Source: Moringa oleifera (lineage: Eukaryota > Streptophyta > Magnoliopsida > Brassicales > Moringaceae). Taken from it: DNA of 64,000 nt. The stretch spans positions 4,275,501-4,339,500 of the forward strand of contig JAJFZO010000028.1 in the NCBI GenBank assembly GCA_021397835.1. The letters run 5' to 3'. A program made the translations under genes and the position numbers. This document shows positions 23,641-36,949 of this stretch, piece by piece; the stretch's first letter is position 1; each line of letters begins with the position of its first letter. Under the pieces are notes generated by a model. It ran no database searches. It had not been told where the DNA came from and worked only from the letters and a program-made list of their open reading frames with translations.

Positions 23641-26300
23641 AAATACTAAGATAATCATTACTAAAAGCAAGGCTTAGCCCACTTAACTTACCCCTTGCTT
23701 CTCTGGCAGTAAAGGCTTTCCTAACTACTTATAAAGGAACCACTTCTAAATGAGCAATGTTAACATCCACTCCATGATTGGGGATGGTAATAGTAATTCT
23801 ATCATTACCACTCATGTCGATTTTCAAGGAAGTAGAGCTGTGTAAACCCAAGGAAATAGGATAAATGAATTATTAAGTTGGTTTAGCCTAAATTCATTAA
23901 TTTATTCCCTCAAATAAAAAACACTTAACTTGAGATCTATCAATTAGTTCCATAAACTAGCAACCTCATTAATAAAAGGCATAATAGTCATTTATATTAT
24001 TATATTTTTTTCATATTTTTATTAGTTGTAAATAATTAAATTTTAAATTTTGACTACGTTTTATATTTAGTAGGGTGGATTGAGGAAGTCAACTAAGATA
24101 TACCCAAATTCACTTAATCCGAAGGTGAAAAGTTAAATTCTAAGAGATATAGATGAAGTGGAAGATGTCACTTTATCTTTTATTTAAAAAGTGATTATAA
24201 AATTTTATCTTTATCCTAACTTATCTTTAGGAGTTATAGTTAAAATAGAATATTATGTTTAGAAATTATTATATAAAGAGTAAGTAGTTCCTTCAATGGG
24301 AACATTCATAGCCTATTTTTTACCTTATTTTTTTTCCTTAGGTCTTGTTTTTTTTTTTTTTTTTATGGATTGTTAAACATCCATTCCAGTCAAAAGATAA
24401 TTAAGAGTTTGATTCTTCAATAATTGTGAGATCTAATTGATTATATTTGTTTTTTTTTTATTTTTTCATTGTTTATAGATCTTTTATGCTTGTTGAAATT
24501 ATTATTTTGGTTGATTGTAACAAAAATGGCCTTTTGTTTAACCATCACGATAAATAAATTGCTAGTTAGAACATTGAATCCGTAATTATTTAAATGTTCT
24601 AATATAAGTGGTAAATAACGTAGTTAATTATAAAGATAGTTTCAGTTTATATTATGAAGATATATAATCTAGTTTAAATAAGCCTACACATGTATCTGTT
24701 GGATAGAATTGATAGTTTCTCTAATTTTTAATATTGTTGATAAATTAAATCTTAAGTTCATATCTATAGTTATTTATTAATAAAAGAAATAATCAGAGAT
24801 CATATCATGTTTACCAAAGAAGTAAGGAGAAATAGATTGTTAGGTCATACCAATAATCATAACCAATTTGGTGAAAATTAAAAGAGTTTTATCTTTGCAT
24901 CAATGATCAATTCCTAAATTAAGTCTGAAATTATTCCTTTGATTGGATGCTTTATTACATTGATTTTTATTTTTTAATTAATTTAATTTATCTACTTTCA
25001 TCTCTTTAAACCTTTATCTTTTTTATTTTGTTTTTTTATTTTGTAAAAAACAAATCTAACCAATCTTTGTGAAAACAACCTTGCTCATTTATCCTATAAT
25101 TTAATTTTTATTTTTCAAGCAAGAATTTAATTTGTTGGTCTCGACAACCAACACTCACCCTACACTAAATGCCATTTTTCCTTGTAATCCAAGGAGTGCG
25201 CTAAAAGGACAACCCTCTATCCAAACCTGTCTAAGAGGCATAAAACTACTTTTCTTTCTAGTGTTTATTGAAGGATAGCTTTTTAAACAGAGCCTTTCCC
25301 TCACTTTTAAGATACAAGTAATACCACTTTAAATCTATAAGAAGCTATTGAATACCCAACGTCTATAAAAAACAAGAAGAGGAAAAATATCACACCCTAT
25401 TGACCTCAACACTAATATCAAGCCCATAATCACATGCCATGTGTTTAGAATGAACTAGCTAAGAATGATACTTATAGCCTTACACACTTGTCAGGTAAAG
25501 AGATGTGCTGGTAATTAAAGTTTAACCTCTAAGTAATCTTTGTAAAGGCATACCTTGCATGTCGCCAAAGTACTTTTTCCATCCTTTAAAGAAATGGCTT
25601 AAAGCTCAATTCTATCTGCAATCCTAAACCTCTATCTCAGCCAATCAACTTGCTATTGAGATACAATAGATCAGATGTATTACATAGGGAAGTCAAGGGT
25701 GTTACTTCCCAACTCGAGTCATTCACGCTCATGATGAAATAGACTTGAACTACCTCAATAAATCACAAAGAAATTAAACAAAAAAAAGAACTAACACAAA
25801 TGAAGACTCATTTAAGGTAAAAGATATGGTGCTATAAAGTGGAGGAACAGGTAATGGTATGAGAAATTGAGCAAGTGAGAGGTAAACCTCTTATTTAATA
25901 CGACAACGAAGAAGGAATTCTTGGAAAGCTAAACTTGTGAAAAGGCTCATTGCTAGTGGTAGCCAAGAATGTTAGCTTATAGCGCTCCCTTTAACGAGGC
26001 AATTTGCACCCCAATTAAGTTGAAAAGTTTCAAAATGACATGACTCCCTAATAGCCACGTCCCCTTTTCAAAAAATAAGTTAAACATCATGGATCCAAAT
26101 TACCAAAGACTACTCGTGCGTAAAGGGTTAGGTAATATGAAACCCTATTTTAGGCTTTGGCTAAGAAAAGAGTCCATTAGATTGAATTTAGCCTAAGAAA
26201 TATGAAACAAGCCCAAATTCAAATTTGAACTAGGAAACTAGACTTTCTATAGTGTATGGACTAGATATGTGAAACCTTTTTTTGACGGGGTGTCCACAAA
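23641..26300. other. Decayed retroelement DNA, unresolved
   Basis: No complete gene is seen. 23640-24050 may hold the N-terminal side of the antisense extra ORF. 24060-25130 is T-rich and LTR-like in composition but I could not pair it with a second copy. The stretch near 26285-26300 (GGGTGTCCACAAATG) directly precedes the RNase H relic and could be an LTR end; this was not proven. Confidence 0.4.
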
Positions 26301-26309
26301 TGCCCGCAT

Positions 26310-27290
26310 GACCTATGAGTTATCCTCTTAAGATTGCACTTTATTGGTCACAATGTGTATCCTATAGCTAGCTAAAGGTATTAAGGTTAGATGGTTGATA
26401 ATGAATAATGATTATTAATTAGTGATAAGACATGCCAAAAAGGAGTATGAAACCAAAGGCGATAATATGGCCAAATATGCTAGTCAAGTGAAAGAGCTTA
26501 TCAGGCTGTTTGAATAAAGTGAAACAACTCAGATTCCAATGGAAAAAAAAAAAACATGCGAACACCCTAACTAAACTAGCAACTAATAGTGATCCAATCC
26601 AAGATAGAGTTTTTAAGGATGTGCTGATTCACTCCTCAGTTATTGAGGTTATAGAGTTAGAAAAAGCATGTCCTAGATTAAGCCTCTAATAAAATACATG
26701 AAGGATGGAGCTTTTTTTGCCTATCTTAAATAAGTCTTACAAGTTACAAGCTTGGACTAAAAAATTTACTATCATCGATGGCCACCTCAACAAGCTGTCA
26801 GTCACTGCACCCTGCTTATGTACTGAAGGAAGTTGATGAAGGAATTTATGAAAATCATGAAGAGGTAATGACTTTAGCATTCAAAATTTTAAAGTTAGGA
26901 TATTATTGGCCTGATCTAACCAAATAAGCAAAGGAATTTGGAAGAAGATGTAAGAAATATCAACTTGACTCTAAAATACCTAAATAGCTAATACTACCAT
27001 TGGGCTTGTTCATAAGTCCTTGGCCTTTTATCTAATGGGGTATTGATTTAGTTGGCTCCCTCGCCCTTGCCTTAGGCCAAAGAAAATTGTTACCATGGCT
27101 ATTAACTATTTTATAAAGTAAGTTAAAACAAACCTGCTTGAACAAATAATAGATAAGAAATATTAAGATTTTGTCTACAGGAAGATTATTTGCAGGTTTG
27201 AAATATCTCATGTCATTGTTTTTGATAATGGCACCTAGTTTAAGGAGCTAGATTTGCCTAGTGTTGTAAAAGAAATGATATTCAAACCTA
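26310..27290 (+). pseudogene. Second Ty3/gypsy RNase H-integrase relic
   Basis: The plus strand reads KKEYETKGDNMAKYASQVKE near 26432-26495, the end of a gypsy RNase H (family form NGEYEAKDERMAKYL). Integrase fragments follow: KILKLGYYWP-like residues near 26885, IDLVG near 27045, VTMAINYFIK near 27090 and ICRFEISHVIVFDNGT near 27188-27236. The last holds the catalytic Asp of the DNG motif. Frames shift and stops are frequent. The stretch after 27290 no longer matches integrase. It is a different copy from the integrase at 16840-17835. Confidence 0.7.
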
Positions 27291-27299
27291 ATACACCGT

Positions 27300-30200
27300 A
27301 ACCTATCCTCTATAACATTTGATGAAGTGCTCACGTAAACTACTGGGTTAATGGTGATTTCTTCATGGACTAATGCTGCCTCCATCAGATTTACCCATTT
27401 ACTTCTTACCCGAGATACTACCTCATCACCCATAAAGACCAAACATTAAAAAGAAAAGCCCTTCTTAAGAAACTCACTAGAAAATGTAAAAGAAACATGA
27501 AATTAGTTTAGGCATAAAGAAAGGTGTAAGGATAACAATCAAATCTCAGATGCACTCACGTATTCAATGAACTTAGGAAGAATTAGGAATGTGTGAGAGA
27601 AAAGCAATGATATAAAAGCGAAAGAAGTAAAAACAGTATTCAAAGATTAGAAGCCTTAAGATAATGTAATGGGTAAGCCATTTGATGGCACATAGCTCCT
27701 TAGCACTTAATTGAACTGACACAATGATTCAGTAAATGACACATCGCATCCTTATGTGAATAGGTGTGAAGGTATTAAGTTAAAAATAATAAAAAATTTA
27801 TTTTAACACCAAGGTAATAGTCACAAAAAATGATGTGACTTTTCCACTTAGCTTCAAACTTTTACCAAACATTGATATCAAGTCGACTAGAGTAAGTTAC
27901 TCGAAGCTGAGCTCGGGCAGTTATTGTTAGCTCAGCTAGGTGGGTCATAAAATTTTCCTAGCCCAAAATACCTGAATAAAAGAAAGTAAAAGCAGCAAAA
28001 AGGTAGAAAGGGAAGAAGAAGTGGAAGAGACAAAGAAGGTTAATGGTGATGGTTTAAAAAGAAAAATTGTCTTGATTAAGTACTACAAGTAGCATGGTCC
28101 ATCCAAGATAAGAGCTATTCAAGTGATTAACGATTTGGAGAAAGGTACTTCCAACATCTCCATGATATTGGACCCTAGGGAACTAAGGAGAGATTCCTTC
28201 AAAATAGGAGAGGAAAATGGTGAGACATTCATTAGTTTTTTGCATATACAACGTCCATTTAAACTAACAAAAAAGACCTAATAACTCTTATTTGGGTACT
28301 AGAACTCCATTTCTCGAAATCCAATAGGGGGCAAGTTTTATACCCATAATTGGTAAACCACCAATCAAAAATAAACATGACACTATACTTTAACCATCCG
28401 GAAAGCACCATGAAGTTATGAGAACAAATAAAGACTAATAGAAGCACTCTTAGTAAACCTAGCCATCATTAGCAGATTTACCCACCACAAAATCAACATC
28501 AAGAAGGTAGTCTTATGATTATTGAAGGTTACAGATAAATGTTAGGTCCTAGGAATTTAAAACATATCCAACAACTTTTCATAACCATTATAGGAGATTC
28601 TTCAATATCTTTTCCATAAACTTTGCCTGGAATCCCTACAAAGATATTGCTAAAATAGAAAGCTACCCAGATTTGAGGGATAAGAACAATATCTTTTGCA
28701 TTAAAAGGCCAAACATTTTCTTTCTAAAGTTTTTAATGCTTATTTAATTTCTAAAATACAAACTTGACGGTTGGAGCTATTCTCTTCATAAGCCAAGCTA
28801 CTCATCTCTAATCTTAGCTCAAACCAAGTAGTTTTTGAGTGTCAATAGGGTCATTCATTGATTCAGTCACTGAAATTTTACTCAAAATGGTTCGGATCAC
28901 CTTTCAAGCTCCCTCAAGCACCCAGAATTATCATCCAACTTTTTAATTTTCAGCATCTTCTTGTATTTCTATGGGCAAACTCTTGAATCAAGAAAAACAT
29001 CTTTTCTCATCATATGGTCCTTTAAGGTTTTTTTATCTTTAGACAGAATTTGCATGATTTGAGAAATTCCAAAACTGTTCTTCTGATCTCCAAAGCTGCC
29101 AAATTTTTCAATTTCAAAGCTTATCTACCACATTTCCTAAAACAAATCTATTTTATCTACTAGATCTACTAGAGCTATTAAAAGATACCAAAATTTTTTT
29201 CTTGATCTTCTAGATCTACCATAGTAACTACAAGCTACCAGAATACCTAATCCACATTCTCGATCTAAACTTGACCCTTAATTTTGATCTATTCCAAACA
29301 TTGAGCTCATGTCCCTACTTGAATTCATGTACATCTAACTACAGCAATATCAACATCCAAGCGAATTTTATTGTTTAAAATTGGAAAATTCAAACAACTT
29401 CTAAATTTAGTAAAATTAAGATGCAATAAAGTATAAAGATAAATAAAAGAATTTTAGTCAAAAATATCAAGACTCAAAAAATTATTTTAAGAGGCAAAAA
29501 TAAAAAACTTTTCTAAACACAAAATTAAGCCATAATAAGAAGAGATATCTTAGATAGAATTTATTTTGAATAGTCAATATTAAGGGATTCAAAGCTTGAA
29601 GAGGAATTAAAGATTACGATGGTCAAATGTGTCAAAGAAGATAACAGAACTTTCTACAAAAGAAGAGGCAGTCGTAGTAAGAATAAGAAGCCATGTGATT
29701 ATGCTTAACATTTTAAACAAAGTGCTTTGCATGTATTCTTCTTCTTAAAGTGTTTATATTTGGATTTATAACTTTTATGCTTTGATTTCGACAGATGGTG
29801 CCAAATATTGAAACTCAGAATTTGTTTGACTAGTTATGAGAAGCTGAATCTCTGAAAAACCTACAAAAAAAATATAATGAATGCCCCAATTAGTATTGTG
29901 TTATGAAAAATAATCATCATATCAGCGTATATTAAAAGTATATCTGAGTGCCTTTCAATGGGTTTTAGGGATAAAGACTTTCCTTTCGAGGTTTATAGAA
30001 GCTCTCAATTTTTTGTAGGTTCTCACAGAAGATCTTAAACAAATATTATGGAAAGAATATCTGAGTATCTTAACATTAGTTAAGGTAAAAATATAAAGAA
30101 TCTAGATTAATCTCAAATTTTTTGGGCCATAATGTCATTGATTCACTTAGTTTCGTGTTAAAGCTAGGCTAAAAGATGGTAGAAATGAGTTGAAGGACTA

Positions 30201-30560
30201 ACATTAAGGGTGAACTTAAGGATTAATGTCCAAGCTGAGATAAAGGACTGATGTCAGGGATTGATGTCAAAACTAAGCAGAAGTACTCATGCAAGAAGTG
30301 AGCTTAAGGAGTAATGTCCAAGTTGAGCAGAAAGACTAATGTCCAAAGGAAGCCTTGATTGGTCTAGTTTTGCATGAATGTTGGGGGTTTTTACCATATA
30401 CATATATACATACATACATGTGGGTGTGTATCATAATTGATAACACAAATTAAAGAATATAAGTTTTGGTAAATAAAATGAACATAAATAATACAAGATT
30501 ATTGTTTAGGTAAACAAAAATCTTTCTTAATTTTCAAGTTCAGTAGATCAATTTTTTGTC
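27300..30560. other. Degenerate DNA, no gene recognised
   Basis: No open frame here resembles a known protein. The segment near 29790-29806 (GACAGATGGTGCCA) resembles the minus-orientation primer-binding site of the Tat element at 42530-42547. The phrases TTAAGGA-TAATGTCCAAG and GACTGATGTCAGGG recur at 30180-30345, suggesting an old LTR with internal repeats. Neither was confirmed. Confidence 0.4.
30180..30350. repeat. Degenerate direct repeats (AAGGANTAATGTCCAAG type)
   Basis: Words such as CTTAAGGATTAATGTCCAAGCTGAG and CTTAAGGAGTAATGTCCAAGTTGAG (quoted in part) recur about 70 bases apart. Shorter related blocks lie between them. Possibly internal repeats of a decayed LTR. Confidence 0.5.
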
Positions 30561-30599
30561 CACTCATTAAACATTTACAATGCTAAGTTATCCCCTCAT

Positions 30600-31300
30600 G
30601 TTATCCGTTGTTAGAATGAAGCAACATGATCAACAAAGTCTTTATCCATTTGAGCTTTAGTGGCTTAATTAAACTCATGCTCTATTGTATTTATGTCCAT
30701 TTTTTCTCTAATAAAATTATGCAGTAAATAATAAATAACTATTATTTTATATTGCATTTTCAAGGGATAAAAAGATGGGCTTTATAAGATACCAATGCAT
30801 TTTAAGTAATCCAAAACAATATTTAATTACATTTTGCATTGTTGCATACTTCATGTTAAAGTATTTCTTATTATTAACTGAAGCATATTTATCTCCGTTT
30901 GGATAAATGATATCTTGTTCCTCTATGTGGTGCAACAAACGCCTCACCATTTGTGTACACACCATTTACAAGATAATAGAAACCTAATAATAAAATTAGA
31001 TAAATAAATATTTTGTGTGTTTTGTAAATTAATATATGATAAACCTAACAATTATATTATCTCTTACCTATTAGAACTTTTTACCTATTTGGTTTACATA
31101 ATGCAACTCAAAATATTCTCGAATCTAAGGATGGAACCTTTTATCTTGAAAAAATAAATGTGAGCATCATATCTTCAGAACAAAAAATACATTTGTTGCT
31201 ATTTCAACTTCTCTTATTCTAAATTATGGCTTATCAATTTTAGGTACATGCATTCTAACATAAGTACTATCTAAAACCTTTAAACAATTCCATGAACAAA
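30600..31300 (-). pseudogene. HARBI1-like transposase relic, second family
   Basis: The minus strand reads CLKVLDSTYVRMHVPKIDKP near 31290-31230, the family's LDGTHI region, then EIATNVF, and SLDSRIF near 31120. The cleanest part (30965-30747) has KYFNMKYATMQNVIKYCFGL. A YCLHNFIREKM-like end lies near 30715-30690. Both Asp positions are present. The catalytic Glu, expected in NVIERCFGVLK, is Lys. The sequence differs clearly from the transposase at 12970-14190, so it is a separate Harbinger family. Terminal repeats were not found. Confidence 0.7.
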
Positions 31301-31999
31301 TTCACTATATAAGAAATGTTAAAAAAAAAGAATAAATCATTGAGTAATTATGTATATAACTTACCTTAAACCATTTTCATCTTCCATTAGTGCAATTTTC
31401 AGAGACAAAGTCAGATCAAACTAGTAAAATGTTGTACAGTTGTAAAACTGCACATAAAATTGAATTTAAATATCTACTAATTATTTTTCTAGAATAATTA
31501 AACCTATGTCTAATAGTTCTATTTTTTTACATGATGTGTAATTATGTGTAAGAACATGCATTTTCTTCCTCAATAAAACCAAGGTCATCCGTTTTTACCT
31601 CTTAGTATTTTGTGCATGCAACAAGGCAAATGTCTTTTTCTATATTCTTAATTGGCTCACATAATGATCATCACGCGTCATAATATTGCTTATATAATCA
31701 AGATGATTGACGTGATTAATAAATATCAAACCCTAAGCATTCTCTTCTTATGTCGATGTTCTATCATACAATACAGTATCGAATCTATCACAAGGAGATA
31801 CAATCTTTGCGAATGTCACAATTAAGCAATCAAGAATAAACTAAGTTCTTCATTTATATTATCCAAAACTATTTCATATAAAACAAATTACATGGCTTTT
31901 GTATAACAAATAGTCATTTAATTTAAATCCTAATATCAACATCACGTTGGCAATAATGTAACTTGCAATGATAGATGTTTCATATAATCACTACGAAAA

Positions 32000-32870
32000 A
32001 GTTCACCATTTTCAAACGAAAAAATTTGATTGTAATTTAATGCTTTTTTTGTTGGAATTTGAGGTCCCTTGGAATAAACATTGTGAGAAACTTGATTTTC
32101 AAAAAAAAAAAAAAAAGTTGTTGAAAAATTCTCACGAAATTCCTAATGGAAATTCCATTGAAAATTTAAAGAATATTTTACATATATTTTTTTTAAAATA
32201 ATAATTATAAGAATATAATTTTCATGAAATAATTTTCAGTAAAATCCATTTAATTTCACATGAAATTCTACTTTCAAAACATGAAAAAATAAAATGAAAA
32301 ATCAATTAACATTTCCACAATAAAAAATATTTTTGAAACTCGCACAATATTTATTTTTCATTGAAAAAATTAAATATTGAATATAAAAAATAATTTACTA
32401 AAAAATTCCAATTGAATTATTTTCGCAAGAATCTTTTACAAACAACTTTTTACATGAAAAATTTACAAAATTTTCATGAAAAATTTTTTGTAGGAATTTG
32501 CAAAAGATTCCCTCGAAATATACTTCATAGGAATTCATAAAAGATTCCCACAAATTTATTTTTGCGAAAATGTCTAACTGATTCTACAAAATAAACTTTC
32601 TAAGAATATTGACATAATTTAAATGATTTTCAAGAAAAAACATTCTCAAAAAAGTTCTAAAAGATTCTCATGAAAATTTTCATAAGACTAATTGAAAATT
32701 TTTCAAAAGATTGCCACTTATATTTTTTTTGGAAATTCTAAAATCATAATTAAAAATATTAATTTAATTAATTTATTTCTTTGATACTAATATATTATAT
32801 AAATTTTACTATGTATTTTATTTAATTTATAAAATATTAATGAATTTATATTTTCATAAATTAAATAAAC
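32000..32870. repeat. CACTA-3 left subterminal repeat region
   Basis: AT-rich DNA with many variants of CATGAAAATTTT, AAAAGATTCCC and AATTTTTCATG on both strands. No coding potential. Similar words occur at 45950-46340 at the other end. Confidence 0.6.
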
Positions 32871-32874
32871 TAAT

Positions 32875-33431
32875 TGATATTAATTGGAATTTTTGGGGTA
32901 ACCAATTCTACAAATTATCAAGCTCGAGGTATATAAAATGATACTTGCGAATAAACAATCTTGTCAAGGGCCTGCCACTAGGCGATTAGGATGGTCTGAC
33001 GCTCAAATTATTGGCTAGTTTGGTCAAAATTTTATATGAAGTTCACCATCTAAACAGAATCTCTTTTTATAGGTGCATAGAGATATACGTGCTTTTTGGA
33101 TAAGACTTGAGCTTGACCTCATTGATGGGATAATGATATATTCTCGGTGCAATTGAGGTCATAGGTTTACTGTTATAAGATAACGTCTTTTATATGAGGT
33201 ATCCTCGCATGATAGTACCTTCGATAATTGTAATAATTGTTGCATGGGCAAGTGGACATTATTTTATTTGGCATGTGCCTACCTGGCAGTTTTGACGAGG
33301 TAGGTGTTAACTTCACGTTTCAGGCTTGTTTTGTGGGTGATCCATTCTTAACTTGTTGTGATTTCTTTGGGTTTTGGGTTATAGGTTGGCTTGGGGTGTC
33401 CAAGGCTCAAAAAAGGTTTGAACTCATCACA
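32875..33431 (-). repeat. 3' LTR of the Tat element
   Basis: Aligns by eye along its length to 42548-43121. Shared landmarks include ATGATAC(T/C)TGCGAA(T/C)AAACAATCT near the left, GAAGTTCACCATCT in the middle, and GGTGTCAACTTCACGTT-like and ATAGGTTGGC blocks near the right. Many substitutions separate the copies. Confidence 0.9.
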
Positions 33432-33679
33432 AGTCCCTTATTCCTTCAGTCAAAAGAGCCTAAGGGCATGTTTTGACATAGAGGAGTAATGAAGCTTACC
33501 TCTTTTAAAATGGGCAATCAATCCACCATGGATATTTGTATGGAAAGCTCGCTTATAAATTGGGTTGATGAATCTGCTTATAAGTTCTTTGGTTAGGCAA
33601 CATTTGTTTGAGGGTTATTTATTGTTAGTTTATAGCTATGGTCAGCCTTCCTTTCAAATCAACGAATTGAGCTCCTTGC

Positions 33680-34010
33680 ATGGTTAAGTCCACACGGCTA
33701 CGAATTGAGTTTGTGTGCTAGTGGATTGGGTCAATCTACCTATGTTATTTAGTTCTTACACTTATGGATTAGGTCAATCCGCCTATGTTATTTAGTTCTT
33801 GCACTTGTGGATTGGGTCAATTCTGCCTGCATGATTAAGTTATCATGCTTGCAGATTGATTTAGTCCATTTATGCAATTGAGTTAACAAGCTTGTAGATT
33901 TATTCAGTCCGCTTATGTGGTTAAGTCTACGTGCTTGCGAACTGATTTAGTCTACCTAGCAATTGAGTTCGTGCTCTTGCTGACTAAGTCAGCTCGCTTG
34001 TACTGTTCGA
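33680..34010. repeat. 43-bp tandem array, about seven copies
   Basis: The unit resembles TTCTTACACTTATGGATTAGG followed by TCAATCCGCCTATGTTATTTAG. Copies step by 42-44 bp and grow more diverged rightward. It lies between the 3' LTR and the antisense extra ORF, in the variable UTR part of the Tat element. Confidence 0.9.
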
Positions 34011-35320
34011 GGCTTAGATTCAGACTTTCTTATTTCTTTCCTTTGCATGCCTATCAAAGATGGTGCTTAAGAGTTTTTTTTTTATCATTTTTATTTCCTA
34101 AAGAAATGCACTTTGTCACTCATCCACCATTGAATACCATGTTAGTGGCATGGTTTTCTTTATTTTTGCATAGTTTTTTCGAATTTTGATGGCTTACTTT
34201 ATGCCAGATCAGCTTACCATTTGACGGAGAGTTATTACTTTTGTTTTTATGCGCAACCTTACTATTGTTATATGGCCATGATTCCACCACATCAACTTAG
34301 TACCTAATAGTTGCGTGCTTTGATTCCTTAGAGTCTTGCATGTGATTTTTTGGTACTTTTGTAATCAACACTTTGTTATATGTGTTTCTTCCTTGGTTAA
34401 CACACTTTACAAATGGGGGCCCTTCTACGTGCCTCCACCTTCATTTCCACTTTCTTCCTTCTCAGGTAAGGTTCTTTTCTTTTTTTTCTTTTCTTATCCT
34501 TTATTTACTATGGTCGAGTCTTTTCTTGCCTCCTTATTATCTTCTTTAGTCACCCATCTTCGAATTAGGTCCATTAAGTTATTGTATAAGTTTAGTGAGT
34601 TTGTTTCCTTCTATCTTTCAGATCCACAAGATAGAGCTCATGACTTTCATATACACTAACTTTGTATGTACGAGAGGCTTTCATAATGGGTATTAGGCTT
34701 CCCTACCCCTAGTTTGTTTAAGAGATTTGCTCCTATTTTTGTATTTTTCCTTCTTAGCTTACCTTCAAATTTGGTACACCATTATGGGCTTCCTGGGAGC
34801 TGTCTCTTTGGTGGGCTTTGACTACTGTTTCGAGATATTTTTACTAAGTTTTTCTTTTTTAAGCCTTCTCTTTTTAGGTGGTTTTTCTTTGTCTCTTGTC
34901 TTGGCCATAAACTTTTAGGCTCTCCTCCTTATAACTTAAATCACTAAAATAAAAAAATTCCATTTTATATCTTGGGAGAGACTTTGAGAGTGTTTTCCTA
35001 AATGAAGTACCGATCCTTTCTTTGGGAAGGCTCCCTTTCTTTCGGATTTATGTAGTTAAGAGGTTTATGAAAGTCTCTATGATCATCTACCTCTTGATGT
35101 TGACTTAGTCACTAGTTGGACCCATCTTCATTGTGTTTATCGGTATGTCCTAAATTAGTCTACTTTAATCCTTTCTCCCTCAATTGCCTCTTTTTTCTTC
35201 CTTTTCCTCAATGGTTAGTTTCTATGCCTCTCATTGGTCTTTTTCTTTTCTTTACCTGGCTTGATTAGTGTAACAAGGCCTCTAACTTCCATCAATTTCG
35301 AGATGTTACCATGTCATTCT
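34010..35320. other. T-rich interior of the Tat element, no domain recognised
   Basis: Plus-strand pyrimidine-rich DNA with open frames giving hydrophobic Phe/Leu/Ser strings. These probably reflect composition rather than coding. It may include intron-like or promoter sequence of the antisense extra ORF. Confidence 0.4.
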
Positions 35321-35329
35321 TTTTTTACT

Positions 35330-36400
35330 GAACTTAAGATGCCGCTCTCTAAAGCTAATGTTGCTATCGTACGTGAACATGCCAAATGAAAAGTTGCTCA
35401 AGTGGTTGTTACCTCCGCTTAACGAAAAAAAAAAAGAGATGATACTAACTCTTTTGCTCCCCATTAAGTTATTCTTCTTCCCTTTTTAAAATCATTTCTA
35501 TTTCAAAGTCTTCTACTTCAATTATAACTTCCCTGATTCTGCCTCTTTTGTATCTTTTAGGGTCAGTCTCCATCATTACGATCACATCTTCGATGATTTC
35601 CCAATTGGCTCCTCACTTTATTCCATCGTGGTCAGTTTGAGTCTCGAATATGGTCGATAATTATCAGATCACCTATGACTTTGCCCGAAACCTTCCTTTC
35701 CCTATTGATAGGGAATGCATTTATAATGACACTCTTGATAAGGTTGCGATCATTACATTCATTTACATTGTAAGCAAGTCTTTGCCTTTTGTCGATTTCT
35801 CTCATTATTCTCTCATACTTATTGATTTTTTTCATCCTTTGTAGGCTGCCTCTGAAATCCTGGCAATGGTGAAGCACCTCTTTCGTGAGGCAAGGAAAGT
35901 GAGAGATTTCCATAACAAGATTTTGAATTATCGTAGTGAGCTTAACATCATGGTGGCCATCCTGAAGTCAATTAAGAAGAGAAAAAATAAAGTACTCTGC
36001 CATGCTGCTGCCACGGATGAAGCCTTAAGGATGAAATTTGAATAGTTATCGTCAATGATAACTTACAAAAAGGATCTAAAGAGCAAGGTTCAAGTGTTGG
36101 AGACTTATCTATCTTTATCTCAAGAGGAGGCCATCCAAGTCTACCAGTAGTCCGAAGAGTGCCTTGAAGAGAAGCGCAAGTTCGCATATGATATGTATGT
36201 CTTGACGCTTTATGATACCAAAGACCAATTGTATGGAGCTCACTCGGAATAGGATATTAGCTACGTGTAATAGATAAACTAAGCCGTAAAGCCTCCACCT
36301 TTTCTTGCCCTCCTCGTCCCTAAGACTTCTACTGAGCTAGCTAACAGTGACATTCCCAAGCCCTCTTTTGCAATCGTCACTACCGTAGTTATTAACTTTT
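35330..36400 (+). pseudogene. Antisense extra ORF of the Tat element (PF04195-like)
   Basis: Plus-strand coding relic opposite in direction to gag-pol. It reads MVDNYQITYDFARNLPFPID from 35650. A plausible GT-AG intron follows (about 35770-35843), then AASEILAMVKHLFREARKV and a coiled-coil stretch with KSKVQVLETYLSLSQEE. The later part contains stops (for example after MKFE and in VYQ-SEE). Tat-lineage retroelements often carry such additional ORFs of unknown function between integrase and 3' LTR, in either orientation; Pfam calls one class 'putative gypsy type transposon'. The product would be a soluble helical protein. Family assignment rests on pattern similarity of the W/P-rich then coiled-coil end. 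Confidence 0.65.
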
Positions 36401-36627
36401 TTTTTTTTGAAAATTTCTTTCTTGTTTAATGAAATTGTTCTTTTGACTGGTATATTTCACCTTTTTGGATTCTTCACCTTTTCATTTTTTATGGCTTGTT
36501 AATGGATCTACCTTATGATTTTTTATTTCATGACCTCTTGAATAGTTTCTCATATAGATTTCCTTTGGTTAGTTGGTAGGTGTTTTAATTTCTAATGTTT
36601 GGCAAGATAATAAGTCCCCATTCTTTT

Positions 36628-36830
36628 ATCTTGCGAACTGATTCTATCATACTGCATGCAAAGCTTTGGGTACATGTGCTTTCATGTTACAGACTGATTT
36701 TATCATATCATCTGTAAGGTTTTAGATCTGCGCATCTTTACCTTGTAAACTGATTTTATTGCATCATCCACAAGGTTATTAATTAGTGTGCCCTTATCTT
36801 ATGGACTGGTTATATTATACTACCCGTAAG
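36628..36830. repeat. 56-59 bp tandem array, four copies
   Basis: Copies share TT(G/A)(C/T)-(A/G)AACTGATTTTATCATAT-ATC-GTAAGGTT-like sequence and begin near 36630, 36686, 36742 and 36799. It lies between integrase and the antisense extra ORF, the same position as the 18051 array in the gypsy element at 16840-23640, but the unit sequence is different. Confidence 0.8.
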
Positions 36831-36949
36831 CTATATGTTTGAGGTTTTTTTTTTTTTTTTTATGAACTAGAAATGACTTAGTTTATAAAGTTTTCTTTTG
36901 ATGGTTTGTTGGCTAACTCTTGTGAAGCTCGCCATCATCATTGTGAGGT

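Noticed and set aside
34010..34920. Phe/Leu-rich open frames as membrane protein genes
   Set aside because: They arise from T-rich DNA inside the retroelement, without conserved motifs or splice-supported structure.
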